IMG/VR virus record: IMGVR_UViG_3300044627_000687
Span: 1-21,284 of that record
Length of the DNA stretch: 21,284 nt
Direction: 5' to 3' (one strand)
Source: a virus
Each line of letters starts with the position of its first letter. Within the stretch, counting starts at the first letter, position 1. Made by a program: the position numbers and the translations under genes. A model generated the notes under the pieces. It was not told the origin of the DNA. It made no database searches and was given only the letters and a program-made list of their open reading frames with translations. Positions 13,759-19,982 of the stretch are shown piece by piece.

Positions 13759-13850
13759 TGATGACACCATGGGAGAAATTCGAAAGAGTAGTACTTCTGT
13801 TAGCGGTAATAGTACTTATTACCGATTTATATTATTGGAGACCCTATTGA
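13758..13850 (+). CDS. Tiny single-span membrane protein (30 residues)
   Basis: A 30-codon frame starts at the ATG at 13758 (a second ATG follows directly) behind GAGGAGAAACAATA. The order is a short polar head (MMTPWEKFER), a hydrophobic stretch (VVLLLAVIVLITDLYYW) and RPY-stop. One transmembrane helix is predicted. The stop overlaps the -35 box of a near-consensus promoter at 13847. Very small single-span proteins are common in phage early regions but function cannot be inferred. The good ribosome binding site and coupled overlap support it. Confidence 0.55.
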   Translation: MMTPWEKFERVVLLLAVIVLITDLYYWRPY

Positions 13851-13876
13851 CAACTGTCTACTCTTGGACAAATAAT
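13847..13876 (+). promoter_or_regulatory. Near-consensus sigma70 promoter
   Basis: A perfect TTGACA (13847-13852), an 18-base spacer and AATAAT (13871-13876, 5 of 6 to TATAAT) lie in the 46-base gap between two genes. Transcription would start near 13883, just ahead of AAGGAG (13885-13890) and the ATG at 13897, giving a very short leader. This is the best sigma70 match I found in the window and would drive the winged-helix gene and the genes beyond it. Confidence 0.6.
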
Positions 13877-13896
13877 GGACGCATAAGGAGAAACTA

Positions 13897-14115
13897 ATGC
13901 AAAACACACCCTACGACACGGGTAAGGTCAAGATCGGCTTGACCTATACCAGACCAGCCCCTGAATCTACGCCTGAATCTGAATGGATACAGGGCATATT
14001 GCTTGGCGACAAGCAGGGGATGGATGACCTACTGCTCACCACAATACAGTCCATCGGACTCATTGCTTTCATCGTAATCGTCATGCTACTTACAGGAGGA
14101 ACCTCAAATGCCTGA
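13897..14115 (+). CDS. Hypothetical protein with C-terminal membrane anchor
   Basis: This 72-residue protein starts after AAGGAGAAACTA. The first ~45 residues are soluble and Pro-rich (YTRPAPESTPESEWIQGILLGDKQGMDDLL). A hydrophobic C-terminal segment (TIQSIGLIAFIVIVMLL, about residues 48-65) forms a single membrane span. It overlaps the next gene by eight bases, and its end GGTSNA encodes the AGGAGGA site for that gene. It is first after the near-consensus promoter at 13847. A membrane-tethered small protein of unknown role. Confidence 0.7.
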   Translation: MQNTPYDTGKVKIGLTYTRPAPESTPESEWIQGILLGDKQGMDDLLLTTIQSIGLIAFIVIVMLLTGGTSNA

Positions 14116-14764
14116 CATCCAAACCGCCTTCAAATCGGCACTAACTAGAACCTTAACTGAGTGGGATGACGATGAGGGGACATCTGTCCCCGTTCCTTCC
14201 TCTGCCCAACCAGTGTCAATCTCTTCTGTAACAACTCAGGGAATTCCCATGGCCAAGAAAACTTTTAACGTGACCAACAACGTATCACGCGTGACCTTTG
14301 AATACATCAAGAACAACCCCGGCTCCACACGCAAGGAGATCATGACCGCGCTTGAGTATCAAGGGTTCGGTGGTGGGTCAGTCTCTAGCCTGATCGCGCA
14401 GATGCGCCGTAACAAAATGATTCACGAAACCAATGGCCTGCACTACGCAGACATCGATGAGTATCGCCCAATCAAGACGCTCAAGGCTTTACAGAAAACG
14501 AACGAGCCCGCACCCAAGCGCAAGTACGAGAAGAAAGCCGTCACAGGTATCGGTGCGTTGCTACGCGAGAAGCTGGAGAACACCCCTATGCCTAGTCAAG
14601 ATGCGCTTGATGCTGCTGCCTATGCCATGGGCGGGCATGCACCACAACGCAGAGCGTTTGTGTCCCTCGTGCGTACGCAAGACCCTGACGAGATCATCAA
14701 GAAGCTCACAGTATTCCAAGCGCGGGAGTTGTACGACCGCCTCAAGCAAATCTTTAACGCGTAA
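14108..14764 (+). CDS. Winged-helix DNA-binding protein (candidate regulator)
   Basis: This 218-residue protein starts after AGGAGGAACCTCAA. The N-terminal ~47 residues are a low-complexity Ser/Pro/Val-rich leader. A winged-helix-like domain then spans about residues 55-115: VSRVTFEYIKNNPGSTRKEIMTALEYQGFGGGSVSSLIAQMRRNKMIHETNGLHYAD, with a helix, a turn, a recognition helix (GGSVSSLIAQMRRNKMI) and a wing. A basic linker (PKRKYEKKAVTG) follows, then a helical C-terminal domain (ALLREKLENTPMPSQDALDAAAYAMGG, then AFVSLVRTQDPDEIIKKL and an ARELYDRLKQIF end helix). A GGGACA dyad lies inside the leader coding region, so the protein could regulate itself by binding these dyads, but this is untested. 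A second ATG (MAKKTF) at residue 48 has only a weak site. Confidence 0.7.
   Translation: MPDIQTAFKSALTRTLTEWDDDEGTSVPVPSSAQPVSISSVTTQGIPMAKKTFNVTNNVSRVTFEYIKNNPGSTRKEIMTALEYQGFGGGSVSSLIAQMRRNKMIHETNGLHYADIDEYRPIKTLKALQKTNEPAPKRKYEKKAVTGIGALLREKLENTPMPSQDALDAAAYAMGGHAPQRRAFVSLVRTQDPDEIIKKLTVFQARELYDRLKQIFNA
14176..14191. repeat. GGGACA dyad, copy 7 (inside the winged-helix gene)
   Basis: GGGGACATCTGTCCCC has 7-bp arms and a TC centre and is followed by GTTCC as in other copies. It lies in the coding sequence of the winged-helix protein near its N-terminus, encoding GTSVP. It is about 4.6 kb from copy 6 and is the rightmost copy. Confidence 0.85.
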
Positions 14765-14790
14765 TTTAGAAACATCAAGGAGAAAATAAA

Positions 14791-15459
14791 ATGGCTACCA
14801 AAAATCAAATCGAAACAACATACGTAATTTCCCCACCCAAGTTCGCTACTGTGGACTTGATTTTAGAGGGCATTGCACCTCTGGTGGTGGAGCGCTTCAG
14901 CAAGAAGGCCGAACTCATGGCCAAGATGCAAGAAGGCCCATCGTCCAAGAGCAAGAAGGTACGTGAGGCTCGTGACTACGACAGAGAGGCAGAAGACGCA
15001 CGCTACCGCAGTATGGAGAACTGGGAAGGTGTTAACGCTGCCTCATTCCGTGCGGCCATGATCTCAGCGTGTCGCTTGGTTGGGTTTAAGATGACGCTTG
15101 CAAAGCTGTCCACGTTTGTGGAAGCCGATGGTTGGGACAAGCAAGATGGCATACCGCTTGTGCGTATCTATGGCAAGAGCGATGTGTACACAGCGCACAC
15201 TAGAAATGCAACAGGCGTGGTCGATGTACGCTCGCGTCCAATGTATCGTGAGTGGGCGGCCAAACTGCGTGTCAGGTTCGACATGGATCAGTTTAAGATG
15301 GTGGATGTAATTAACCTTGTGAGTCGTTGCGGCTTGCAAGTAGGGATTGGTGCAGGTAGACCCGACAGTAAGGCTAGCGCTGGATGTGGGTTCGGTCTGT
15401 TCCAAGTAGTGGAGAGCAATCGAGAGGTTGCTGTCAAAGCCAAGTTCAGTATCCAGTAA
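14791..15459 (+). CDS. Conserved phage protein of unknown function, upstream of the G-rich array
   Basis: This 222-residue protein starts after AAGGAGAAAATAAA. Segments such as LEGIAPLVVERFSKKAELMAKM, AREAEDARYRS-type ARDYDREAEDARYRSMENWEG, ASFRAAMISACRLVGFKMTLAKLS and LVSRCGLQVGIGAGRPDSKASAGCGFGLFQV recur in hypothetical proteins of many phages. They usually lie near replication genes. The glycine-rich C-terminal segment and beta-rich pattern suggest a compact alpha/beta fold. No catalytic triad, HTH or membrane segment is visible. The array of GGHNN pentamers begins 13 bases after its stop, so the array is likely on the same transcript. A role in replication or recombination is only suggested by context. 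Confidence 0.8.
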   Translation: MATKNQIETTYVISPPKFATVDLILEGIAPLVVERFSKKAELMAKMQEGPSSKSKKVREARDYDREAEDARYRSMENWEGVNAASFRAAMISACRLVGFKMTLAKLSTFVEADGWDKQDGIPLVRIYGKSDVYTAHTRNATGVVDVRSRPMYREWAAKLRVRFDMDQFKMVDVINLVSRCGLQVGIGAGRPDSKASAGCGFGLFQVVESNREVAVKAKFSIQ

Positions 15460-15471
15460 GCTGAACGCCAC

Positions 15472-16107
15472 AGCAGGCTAGGCGCGGCGCGGTTCGTTGC
15501 GGTTTGGTTTGGTGTGGCATGGTATGGCTGGGCACGGCAGGCATGGCGCGGCGAGGCGCGGCTAGGCCCGGAGAGGTCTGGACAGGCACAGCAAGGCAGG
15601 CTTGGTTCGTCAAGGCGCGGTAAGGCACGGCACGGCACGGCTCGGTTTGGCATGGCAGGCATGGCAAGGCATGGACAGGTTTGGCACGGTTTGGCCCATC
15701 AAGGTACGGCAGGCGAGGACTGGCGGGGCGAGGACTGGCTAGGACGAGTGAGGCATGGCAAGGCAGGCACGGCTCGTTATGGCGGGGCTTGGTAGCGACC
15801 GGTTTGGCTCGGCAAGGCAGGCATGGATAGGCGCGGATCGGCGCGGTCAGGCTCGACTTGGTAAGGTGTGGTTTGGCACGGCAGGCGGGGTTCGGCGTGG
15901 CATGGCGCGGTGCGGCAGGGTTGGGTTCGGCGTGGCACAGCAAGGCAGGCTAGGCGAGGCGAGGTGCGTTCAGGCGTGGTGTGGTACAGCAAGGTAAGGC
16001 AGGCATGGCTCGTTTAGGCATCGCGTGGTAGGACACGGCAGGCGGAGCGGGGCTGGGCGGGGCTAGGTGTGGTGGGGTGTGGCACAGCAAGGCATGGAAT
16101 AGCAGGC
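15472..16107 (+). repeat. G-rich pentamer array with periodic tetramer resets (11 units)
   Basis: From 15476 the plus strand reads as consecutive pentamers of form GGHNN. Each run closes with a GGCA tetramer (AGCA at the two outer ends) and then restarts. Units contain 12, 11, 11, 10, 10, 10, 12, 12, 10, 7 and 12 pentamers: 117 in total, 101 of which begin with GG. The boundary GCAGGC occurs at 15473, 15537, 15596, 15655, 15709, 15763, 15817, 15881, 15945, 15999, 16038 and 16102. The spacings are 64, 59, 59, 54, 54, 54, 64, 64, 54, 39 and 64, every one 4 modulo 5. Position 3 after GG is never G. Four units carry GGYACAGCAAGG near the end. The 678-base gap between genes is filled by it; open frames inside it are by-products. 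Two-tetrad G-quadruplexes with 3-base loops could form on the plus strand or its RNA. Confidence 0.95.
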
Positions 16108-16137
16108 ACCCCTATATTTTTTAACAAGGAGAAAACT

Positions 16138-16596
16138 ATGAATGAAGAACGTAAATATTTAGAACAGATGGCACGCCAGAACAACGGCGTGCTGATGATT
16201 GATGACGTCTTACAGGCGGCGCAGGATGAGGACAACATTCTGCATCGTCACTTTGAGTGGGACGACAGCGAGGCGGCCAAGCAGTTCCGAAGGGAACAGG
16301 CGCGGTCATTGATTCAGAGATGCAAGATCACAGTGCTGGACAGCACCCCTACCCATGTCCGTGCATTCATCAGCTTGCCCTCTGATCGAGAGGCTGGAGG
16401 CGGCTACCGCATGACGGCCAACGTACTTGGCAACGAAGACATGAAAGAAGAGTTTATCCACGACATCCAGTTGACCATCGCACGATGGTCGAAGAAGCTG
16501 CACCTGCTTGACATAGACCTTGCCAAGCTGATCGTGCAACTTGACACAGAACTTAAACACCGCCAATTTAAAGAGGAAGCAGAGGCACGCGTATGA
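16138..16596 (+). CDS. Hypothetical 152-residue phage protein
   Basis: It starts at the ATG after AACAAGGAGAAAACT, 30 bases past the end of the G-rich array; the longer frame runs back into the array and is not credible. Segments (NGVLMIDDVLQAAQDEDNILHRHFEWDDSEAAKQFRREQARSLIQRCKI, then HVRAFISLPSDREAGGGYRMTANVLGNEDMKEEF) resemble a widespread phage family with LHxxFEWDD and GGGYR boxes, of unknown function. A helical C-terminal region (HDIQLTIARWSKKLHLLDIDLAKLIVQL) completes it. No enzyme motif is recognised. The next gene overlaps by ATGA. Confidence 0.8.
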   Translation: MNEERKYLEQMARQNNGVLMIDDVLQAAQDEDNILHRHFEWDDSEAAKQFRREQARSLIQRCKITVLDSTPTHVRAFISLPSDREAGGGYRMTANVLGNEDMKEEFIHDIQLTIARWSKKLHLLDIDLAKLIVQLDTELKHRQFKEEAEARV

Positions 16597-16784
16597 GCGA
16601 TACTATTTTTAACAAACAGGACTTCGACAACATCTTTGGCACGCCCAACATAACTTTAAAGCCAGACCCCATGGTGCGCAACGCTGTGCTTGAAGAAGTG
16701 GCGCTAGAGTTTGATGCTATGCGTATTGCGTTTGGTGATACAGCCGACAGCTTTGCACGCTATGTGAGGGACATGAAGACATGA
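16593..16784 (+). CDS. Hypothetical 63-residue protein
   Basis: It overlaps the preceding stop by ATGA. The sequence begins MSDTIFNKQDFDNIFGTPN and ends in a helix (VLEEVALEFDAMRIAFGDTADSFARYVRDMK). It is acidic and soluble with no cysteine. The ribosome binding site is the AGAGGCACG region coded in the previous gene, weaker than in most genes here, so coupling is likely. The next gene also overlaps by ATGA. Function unknown. Confidence 0.65.
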   Translation: MSDTIFNKQDFDNIFGTPNITLKPDPMVRNAVLEEVALEFDAMRIAFGDTADSFARYVRDMKT

Positions 16785-16987
16785 GTGGGTTTGCAAAACA
16801 ACAGCTTGAGATTGGTTCCAAACAACCGGTTCACAAGCACAAGTTGTGCAACAAGTGTGAAGAGATGAAGCCCCCTGAGGGGGGCGTTCAGATGAGCCCG
16901 TCCAAGTGGCACTGTGCAGTGTGTTGGACGAGACGAATAACAACAAAGAGCTTGCTCGACGCAGGAGAAAAGAAACGTGAAGAGTAA
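16781..16987 (+). CDS. Small CxxC-CxxC zinc-ribbon-like protein
   Basis: This 68-residue protein carries CNKC (C23, C26) and CAVC (C45, C48) 18 residues apart, a spacing typical of a small zinc ribbon. Basic residues on both sides (KHKLC and TRRITTKS) would suit nucleic-acid binding. Small proteins with such a pair in phage genomes are often unassigned. The coding sequence contains a strong GC hairpin (GCCCCC / GGGGGC, 16870-16885), which may only reflect Pro/Gly codons. Its stop overlaps the GTG-started next gene by 11 bases, and the end AGEKKREE encodes the AGGAGAA site for that gene. Confidence 0.7.
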   Translation: MSGFAKQQLEIGSKQPVHKHKLCNKCEEMKPPEGGVQMSPSKWHCAVCWTRRITTKSLLDAGEKKREE

Positions 16988-17243
16988 TCACAACATCATT
17001 CGTGAGCTACTCAAAAGACACCCCGATGGTTTGAAGGCAAGCGACATGGCTAAGTTCACTGGCATAGAAGTTCGTTCTGTCAACAAATCATTGGAGAGTG
17101 TGTTTGGTGTGTACATCGATAGGTGGGAGAAGTCAACCCACCGCAACACATTGGCGGCAATCTGGGTCGTCGTTGACGTGCCTGAGAACTGCCCAAAACC
17201 GGAAAACACTGGAAGGAGATCGCGTGATGGCAGAAACACCTGA
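16977..17243 (+). CDS. Winged-helix-like small protein with GTG start
   Basis: It begins with GTG at 16977 (read as Met), preceded by GCAGGAGAAAAGAAAC. The 88-residue protein starts KSNHNIIRELLKRHPDGLKASDMAKFTGIEVRSVNKSLESVFGVYIDRWEK, which reads as a helix-turn-helix with a short wing (VYIDRW) followed by a beta tail. It resembles DNA-binding domains in phage accessory proteins, though no family name is certain. No ATG in this frame lies near a good site, so GTG is the likely start. The last ~17 bases overlap the VRR-NUC gene. A local regulator or helper of the nuclease is possible (inference). Confidence 0.65.
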   Translation: MKSNHNIIRELLKRHPDGLKASDMAKFTGIEVRSVNKSLESVFGVYIDRWEKSTHRNTLAAIWVVVDVPENCPKPENTGRRSRDGRNT

Positions 17244-17538
17244 ATGGAAAGTAAAGAAGGCGGTACGGCTGTTGCTTGACAGGCTAGGCGTGTACCACTT
17301 CATGCCCCCTGCTAACGGCTTTGGCCGTGCGGGGATACCCGACATCGTTGGCTGTATGGATGGACACTTCATCGCCATCGAGTGCAAGGCCGGCAAGGGC
17401 AAGACCACTGCGCTACAGGACAGGGAACTCAACGCCATCCTCAATGCAGGGGGCACGGTGTTCATTGCCCGTGAGCACAACATACCAGACCTAGAACTAT
17501 TACTGAAGGAGAAGCAAGATGAACTACGAGGACTTTGA
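17227..17538 (+). CDS. VRR-NUC domain nuclease
   Basis: This 103-residue protein is a stand-alone VRR-NUC, a small PD-(D/E)xK-fold nuclease. Visible pieces are the helix PEWKVKKAVRLLLDRLGVYHF, the GRAGIPDIVGCM strand-turn with its acidic Asp, and the IAIECKAGKG box with the E-x-K pair. Then come TTALQDRELNAILNAGGTVFIARE and a helical end. VRR-NUC enzymes cleave branched or structured DNA; phage forms are of unknown exact substrate, probably Holliday-like or replication intermediates. The start ATG at 17227 follows AAGGAGATCGCGTG (a GTG at 17224 is an alternative). It overlaps the genes on both sides and lies two genes before the DNA polymerase. Confidence 0.85.
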   Translation: MAETPEWKVKKAVRLLLDRLGVYHFMPPANGFGRAGIPDIVGCMDGHFIAIECKAGKGKTTALQDRELNAILNAGGTVFIAREHNIPDLELLLKEKQDELRGL

Positions 17539-17815
17539 CGGTTCAATGTCTGAGGCAGAACTGCACCGCAGGGTGACGGCCATGTCAGATGAAGAACAAG
17601 AGCATTTCAAACTGCTCATACACAAGCTGGTGATGTGCTATGGCGAAGGCAAAGCGCAAGGCGTTGTCATCATTGGTCGTGCTGAAGATGCGTTTGCAGG
17701 AGTCGTTACCCTAAACTGTAATGAGATGGAGGCGTCGCAACTCATGTTGGCGGCAAACGATTTTTTCGGCTTTCTAAACGTCCTCGACGCACCACCAAAA
17801 GAAAACTTTAACTAA
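17519..17815 (+). CDS. Hypothetical 98-residue protein
   Basis: It starts by a 20-base overlap with the nuclease gene, with AAGGAGAAGCAAG before the ATG. The N-terminal half (SEAELHRRVTAMSDEEQEHFKLLIHKLVMCYGEGK) is helical. The second half (AQGVVIIGRAEDAFAGVVTLNCNEMEASQLMLAANDFFGFLNV) has beta-strand-like stretches and a final helix. It resembles small phage proteins adjacent to replication genes but I cannot name it. No metal or membrane features. A gap of only 12 bases precedes the next small gene. Confidence 0.7.
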   Translation: MNYEDFDGSMSEAELHRRVTAMSDEEQEHFKLLIHKLVMCYGEGKAQGVVIIGRAEDAFAGVVTLNCNEMEASQLMLAANDFFGFLNVLDAPPKENFN

Positions 17816-17827
17816 GGAGAAGAACAC

Positions 17828-17992
17828 ATGAATTTAAATCAAGGCAAAGTAGCGGGTGGATTAGTTGACGAACTACTTGAGCTTATTCACAAGTACGACG
17901 AAACGCTTTATATGTCGACAGTGATCGGCTGTTTGGAACTCGTCAAGCAGCAACTGATTAACGACCACATGGTCGACGAGGACGACGAATGA
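17828..17992 (+). CDS. Hypothetical 54-residue protein preceding DNA polymerase
   Basis: A short frame starts MNLNQGKVAGGLVDELLELIHK after AAGGAGAAGAACAC and ends in an acidic tail VDEDDE. It is helical (LVDELLELIHKYDETLYMSTVIGCLELVKQQLI) and soluble. Its TGA overlaps the polymerase ATG (ATGA at 17989), so it could control polymerase translation by coupling. The strong ribosome binding site and the overlap support expression. Function unknown. Confidence 0.7.
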   Translation: MNLNQGKVAGGLVDELLELIHKYDETLYMSTVIGCLELVKQQLINDHMVDEDDE

Positions 17993-19974
17993 GCGCCCCA
18001 TACAAACAGATCATCACGATCGACTTCGAAACCTACTGGGACACCAAGGAAGGTTACACACTCAGCAAAATGACAACGGAGGAATACATACGTGACCCAA
18101 GATTCAAAGCATTTGGAGCTTGCATCCATGAGTACGGATCAGACAAACCAACCCAGTGGTATAGAGGAGACGAACTCAAACGCATCTTGGGTTGCTATGA
18201 TCCTAAGACCACTGCTGTTCTGGCTCATAACGCTCAGTTCGATGTGTCTATATTGGAGTGGGTATATGACTGGCACCCAAGCTTCATTTTTGATTCTCTT
18301 TCTATGGCTCGTGCTCTACGGGGCGTCGAGGTGGGAAACTCATTGATGAAGCTGGCACAGGACTTTGGGCTACCGCCCAAGGGCAACGCTGTGTACAACA
18401 CCAACGGCTACGAGAAGCTCACGCCTGAGATGGAGAAAGAGTTGGCCGACTACTGCGCACATGATGTGTACCTGTGTGAGCAGATCTTTACCCGCTTGGC
18501 TGTTGGCTATCCTTCGAAGGAGCTACGCCTCATTGACATGACCTTGAAGATGTACACCCGTGCGTGCCTTGAGCTTGACCCCAACATGCTGACGGACGCC
18601 ATACTAGATGAAAAGGAAAAACGTGAAGCCCTACTACAAAAGCTCGGCGTGGATGAAACTGCACTGGCATCGAACCCGCAGTTTGCTGCACTACTTGAGA
18701 AACTCAATGTGGTTCCGCCAACCAAGACAAGTAAGACGACTGGGAAAGAGACACTTGCCCTCGCTAAAAACGATGCCCTATTTCAGACGCTACTCAATAG
18801 TGAACGTGAAGACGTTGCCCTACTTTGTGAAGCGCGTCTTCGGGTTAAGTCTACAACCGAGCGGACCCGTGCCCAACGGTTCCTTGATATCAGCAAACGG
18901 GGTGCGCTCCCGGTTCCGCTTTCGTACTATGGTGCTCAGACGGGAAGGTGGACGGCGAGCAAGGGTTCGGCCATCAACATGCAAAACCTTAAGCGAGGCT
19001 CGTTCCTACGCAAAGCGATTATGGCTCCCGCTGGCCACCAACTCGTCGTTGGAGATTTATCGCAGATTGAGCCGCGAGTCCTCGCGTGGTTATCGGACTA
19101 CACAGACATGCTCGACATCTTCAGGGAGGGAGGTGACCCTTATGCCGCGTTCGGTGCGCAGATGTTTAACATACCCGGACTCAGTAAAGAGTCTCACCCT
19201 GACCTTAGGCAGTCTGCAAAGAGCGCTCTCCTTGGTTGCGGTTATGGGTTGGGTTGGGCAGCGTTCGCATCGCAACTACTCACAGGCTTCCTCGGTGCCC
19301 CGCCCCAGCGTTACGACCTTTCATTTGCGAAGAAACTCGGTGTTACCCAAGCCATGGCGCAGAAGTTCCTCGACTGGGACGTGAACGTTGAGAAGCTCCA
19401 AGAGATACCACACACCTGCACAACCAAGGAGCTAGTCATCCACTGCCTAGCATCCAAGGCCATCATCGACAAGTACAGAGCTACGGCTACGCCTGTGGTG
19501 GACTTCTGGGATTTAAACACCCAGCTTATCGGTGAGTGTCTGTACAAGGGGCGTGAGTACAAGCACAAGTGTTTGATCTACCGCAAGGGCGAGATCGAGC
19601 TACCCTCTGGCATGAAGCTGTTGTATCCTGACCTTAACATCAGGCGGTACAAGGACGACAAAACAAATAAAGAACAACTGGAGTGGACATACGGGCCAGA
19701 TCGTACTAAAATATATGCAGGGAAAATAACCAACAATGTCACGCAGGGCGTAGCGAGATGCGTGATGACTGATGGTATGGTGCGTACTGCAAAGAGATAC
19801 TTTGTGGCGGGAACAGTGCATGACGAGCAAATCGTTGTGGTTCCTGATGCAGAGGTGCAAGAAGCTAAGACTTGGGTCTTGGCTCAAATGACTATGGAGC
19901 CGCCTTATATGCCGGGCATTCCATTGGACGCTGACGGTGGTGCTCACCGTCGTTATGGGTTAGCAAAAAACTAA
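17989..19974 (+). CDS. polA: Family A DNA polymerase with 3'-5' exonuclease
   Basis: This 661-residue replicative polymerase lacks a 5'-3' exonuclease, as in phage Pol I types. The N-terminal DEDDy exonuclease shows IDFET (D12, E14), AHNAQFD (D85) and ADYCAHD (Y155, D159). The polymerase domain shows GAQTGRWTASKGSAINMQN, motif A GDLSQIEPR (D356, E361), motif B RQSAKSALLGCGYG (R407, K411, L415, Y419) and motif C VHDE (H611, D612, E613). All catalytic positions are present. The position equal to E. coli Pol I F762 is Leu (L415), a residue known to change processivity and fidelity. Translation is coupled to the gene before by ATGA. It probably copies the phage genome with the nucleases and helicase nearby. 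Confidence 0.95.
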   Translation: MSAPYKQIITIDFETYWDTKEGYTLSKMTTEEYIRDPRFKAFGACIHEYGSDKPTQWYRGDELKRILGCYDPKTTAVLAHNAQFDVSILEWVYDWHPSFIFDSLSMARALRGVEVGNSLMKLAQDFGLPPKGNAVYNTNGYEKLTPEMEKELADYCAHDVYLCEQIFTRLAVGYPSKELRLIDMTLKMYTRACLELDPNMLTDAILDEKEKREALLQKLGVDETALASNPQFAALLEKLNVVPPTKTSKTTGKETLALAKNDALFQTLLNSEREDVALLCEARLRVKSTTERTRAQRFLDISKRGALPVPLSYYGAQTGRWTASKGSAINMQNLKRGSFLRKAIMAPAGHQLVVGDLSQIEPRVLAWLSDYTDMLDIFREGGDPYAAFGAQMFNIPGLSKESHPDLRQSAKSALLGCGYGLGWAAFASQLLTGFLGAPPQRYDLSFAKKLGVTQAMAQKFLDWDVNVEKLQEIPHTCTTKELVIHCLASKAIIDKYRATATPVVDFWDLNTQLIGECLYKGREYKHKCLIYRKGEIELPSGMKLLYPDLNIRRYKDDKTNKEQLEWTYGPDRTKIYAGKITNNVTQGVARCVMTDGMVRTAKRYFVAGTVHDEQIVVVPDAEVQEAKTWVLAQMTMEPPYMPGIPLDADGGAHRRYGLAKN

Positions 19975-19982
19975 GGAGAAGT

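Noticed and set aside
15472-16107. CRISPR array
   Set aside because: There are no identical direct repeats of 20-40 bases with unique spacers; the periodic unit is a 5-base pattern with 4-base resets and no cas genes are present (the Cas4-like nuclease is a common phage gene).
16870-16885. GCCCCC-TGAG-GGGGGC hairpin as a terminator
   Set aside because: It is inside a coding sequence with no following T run; it probably reflects Pro and Gly codons.
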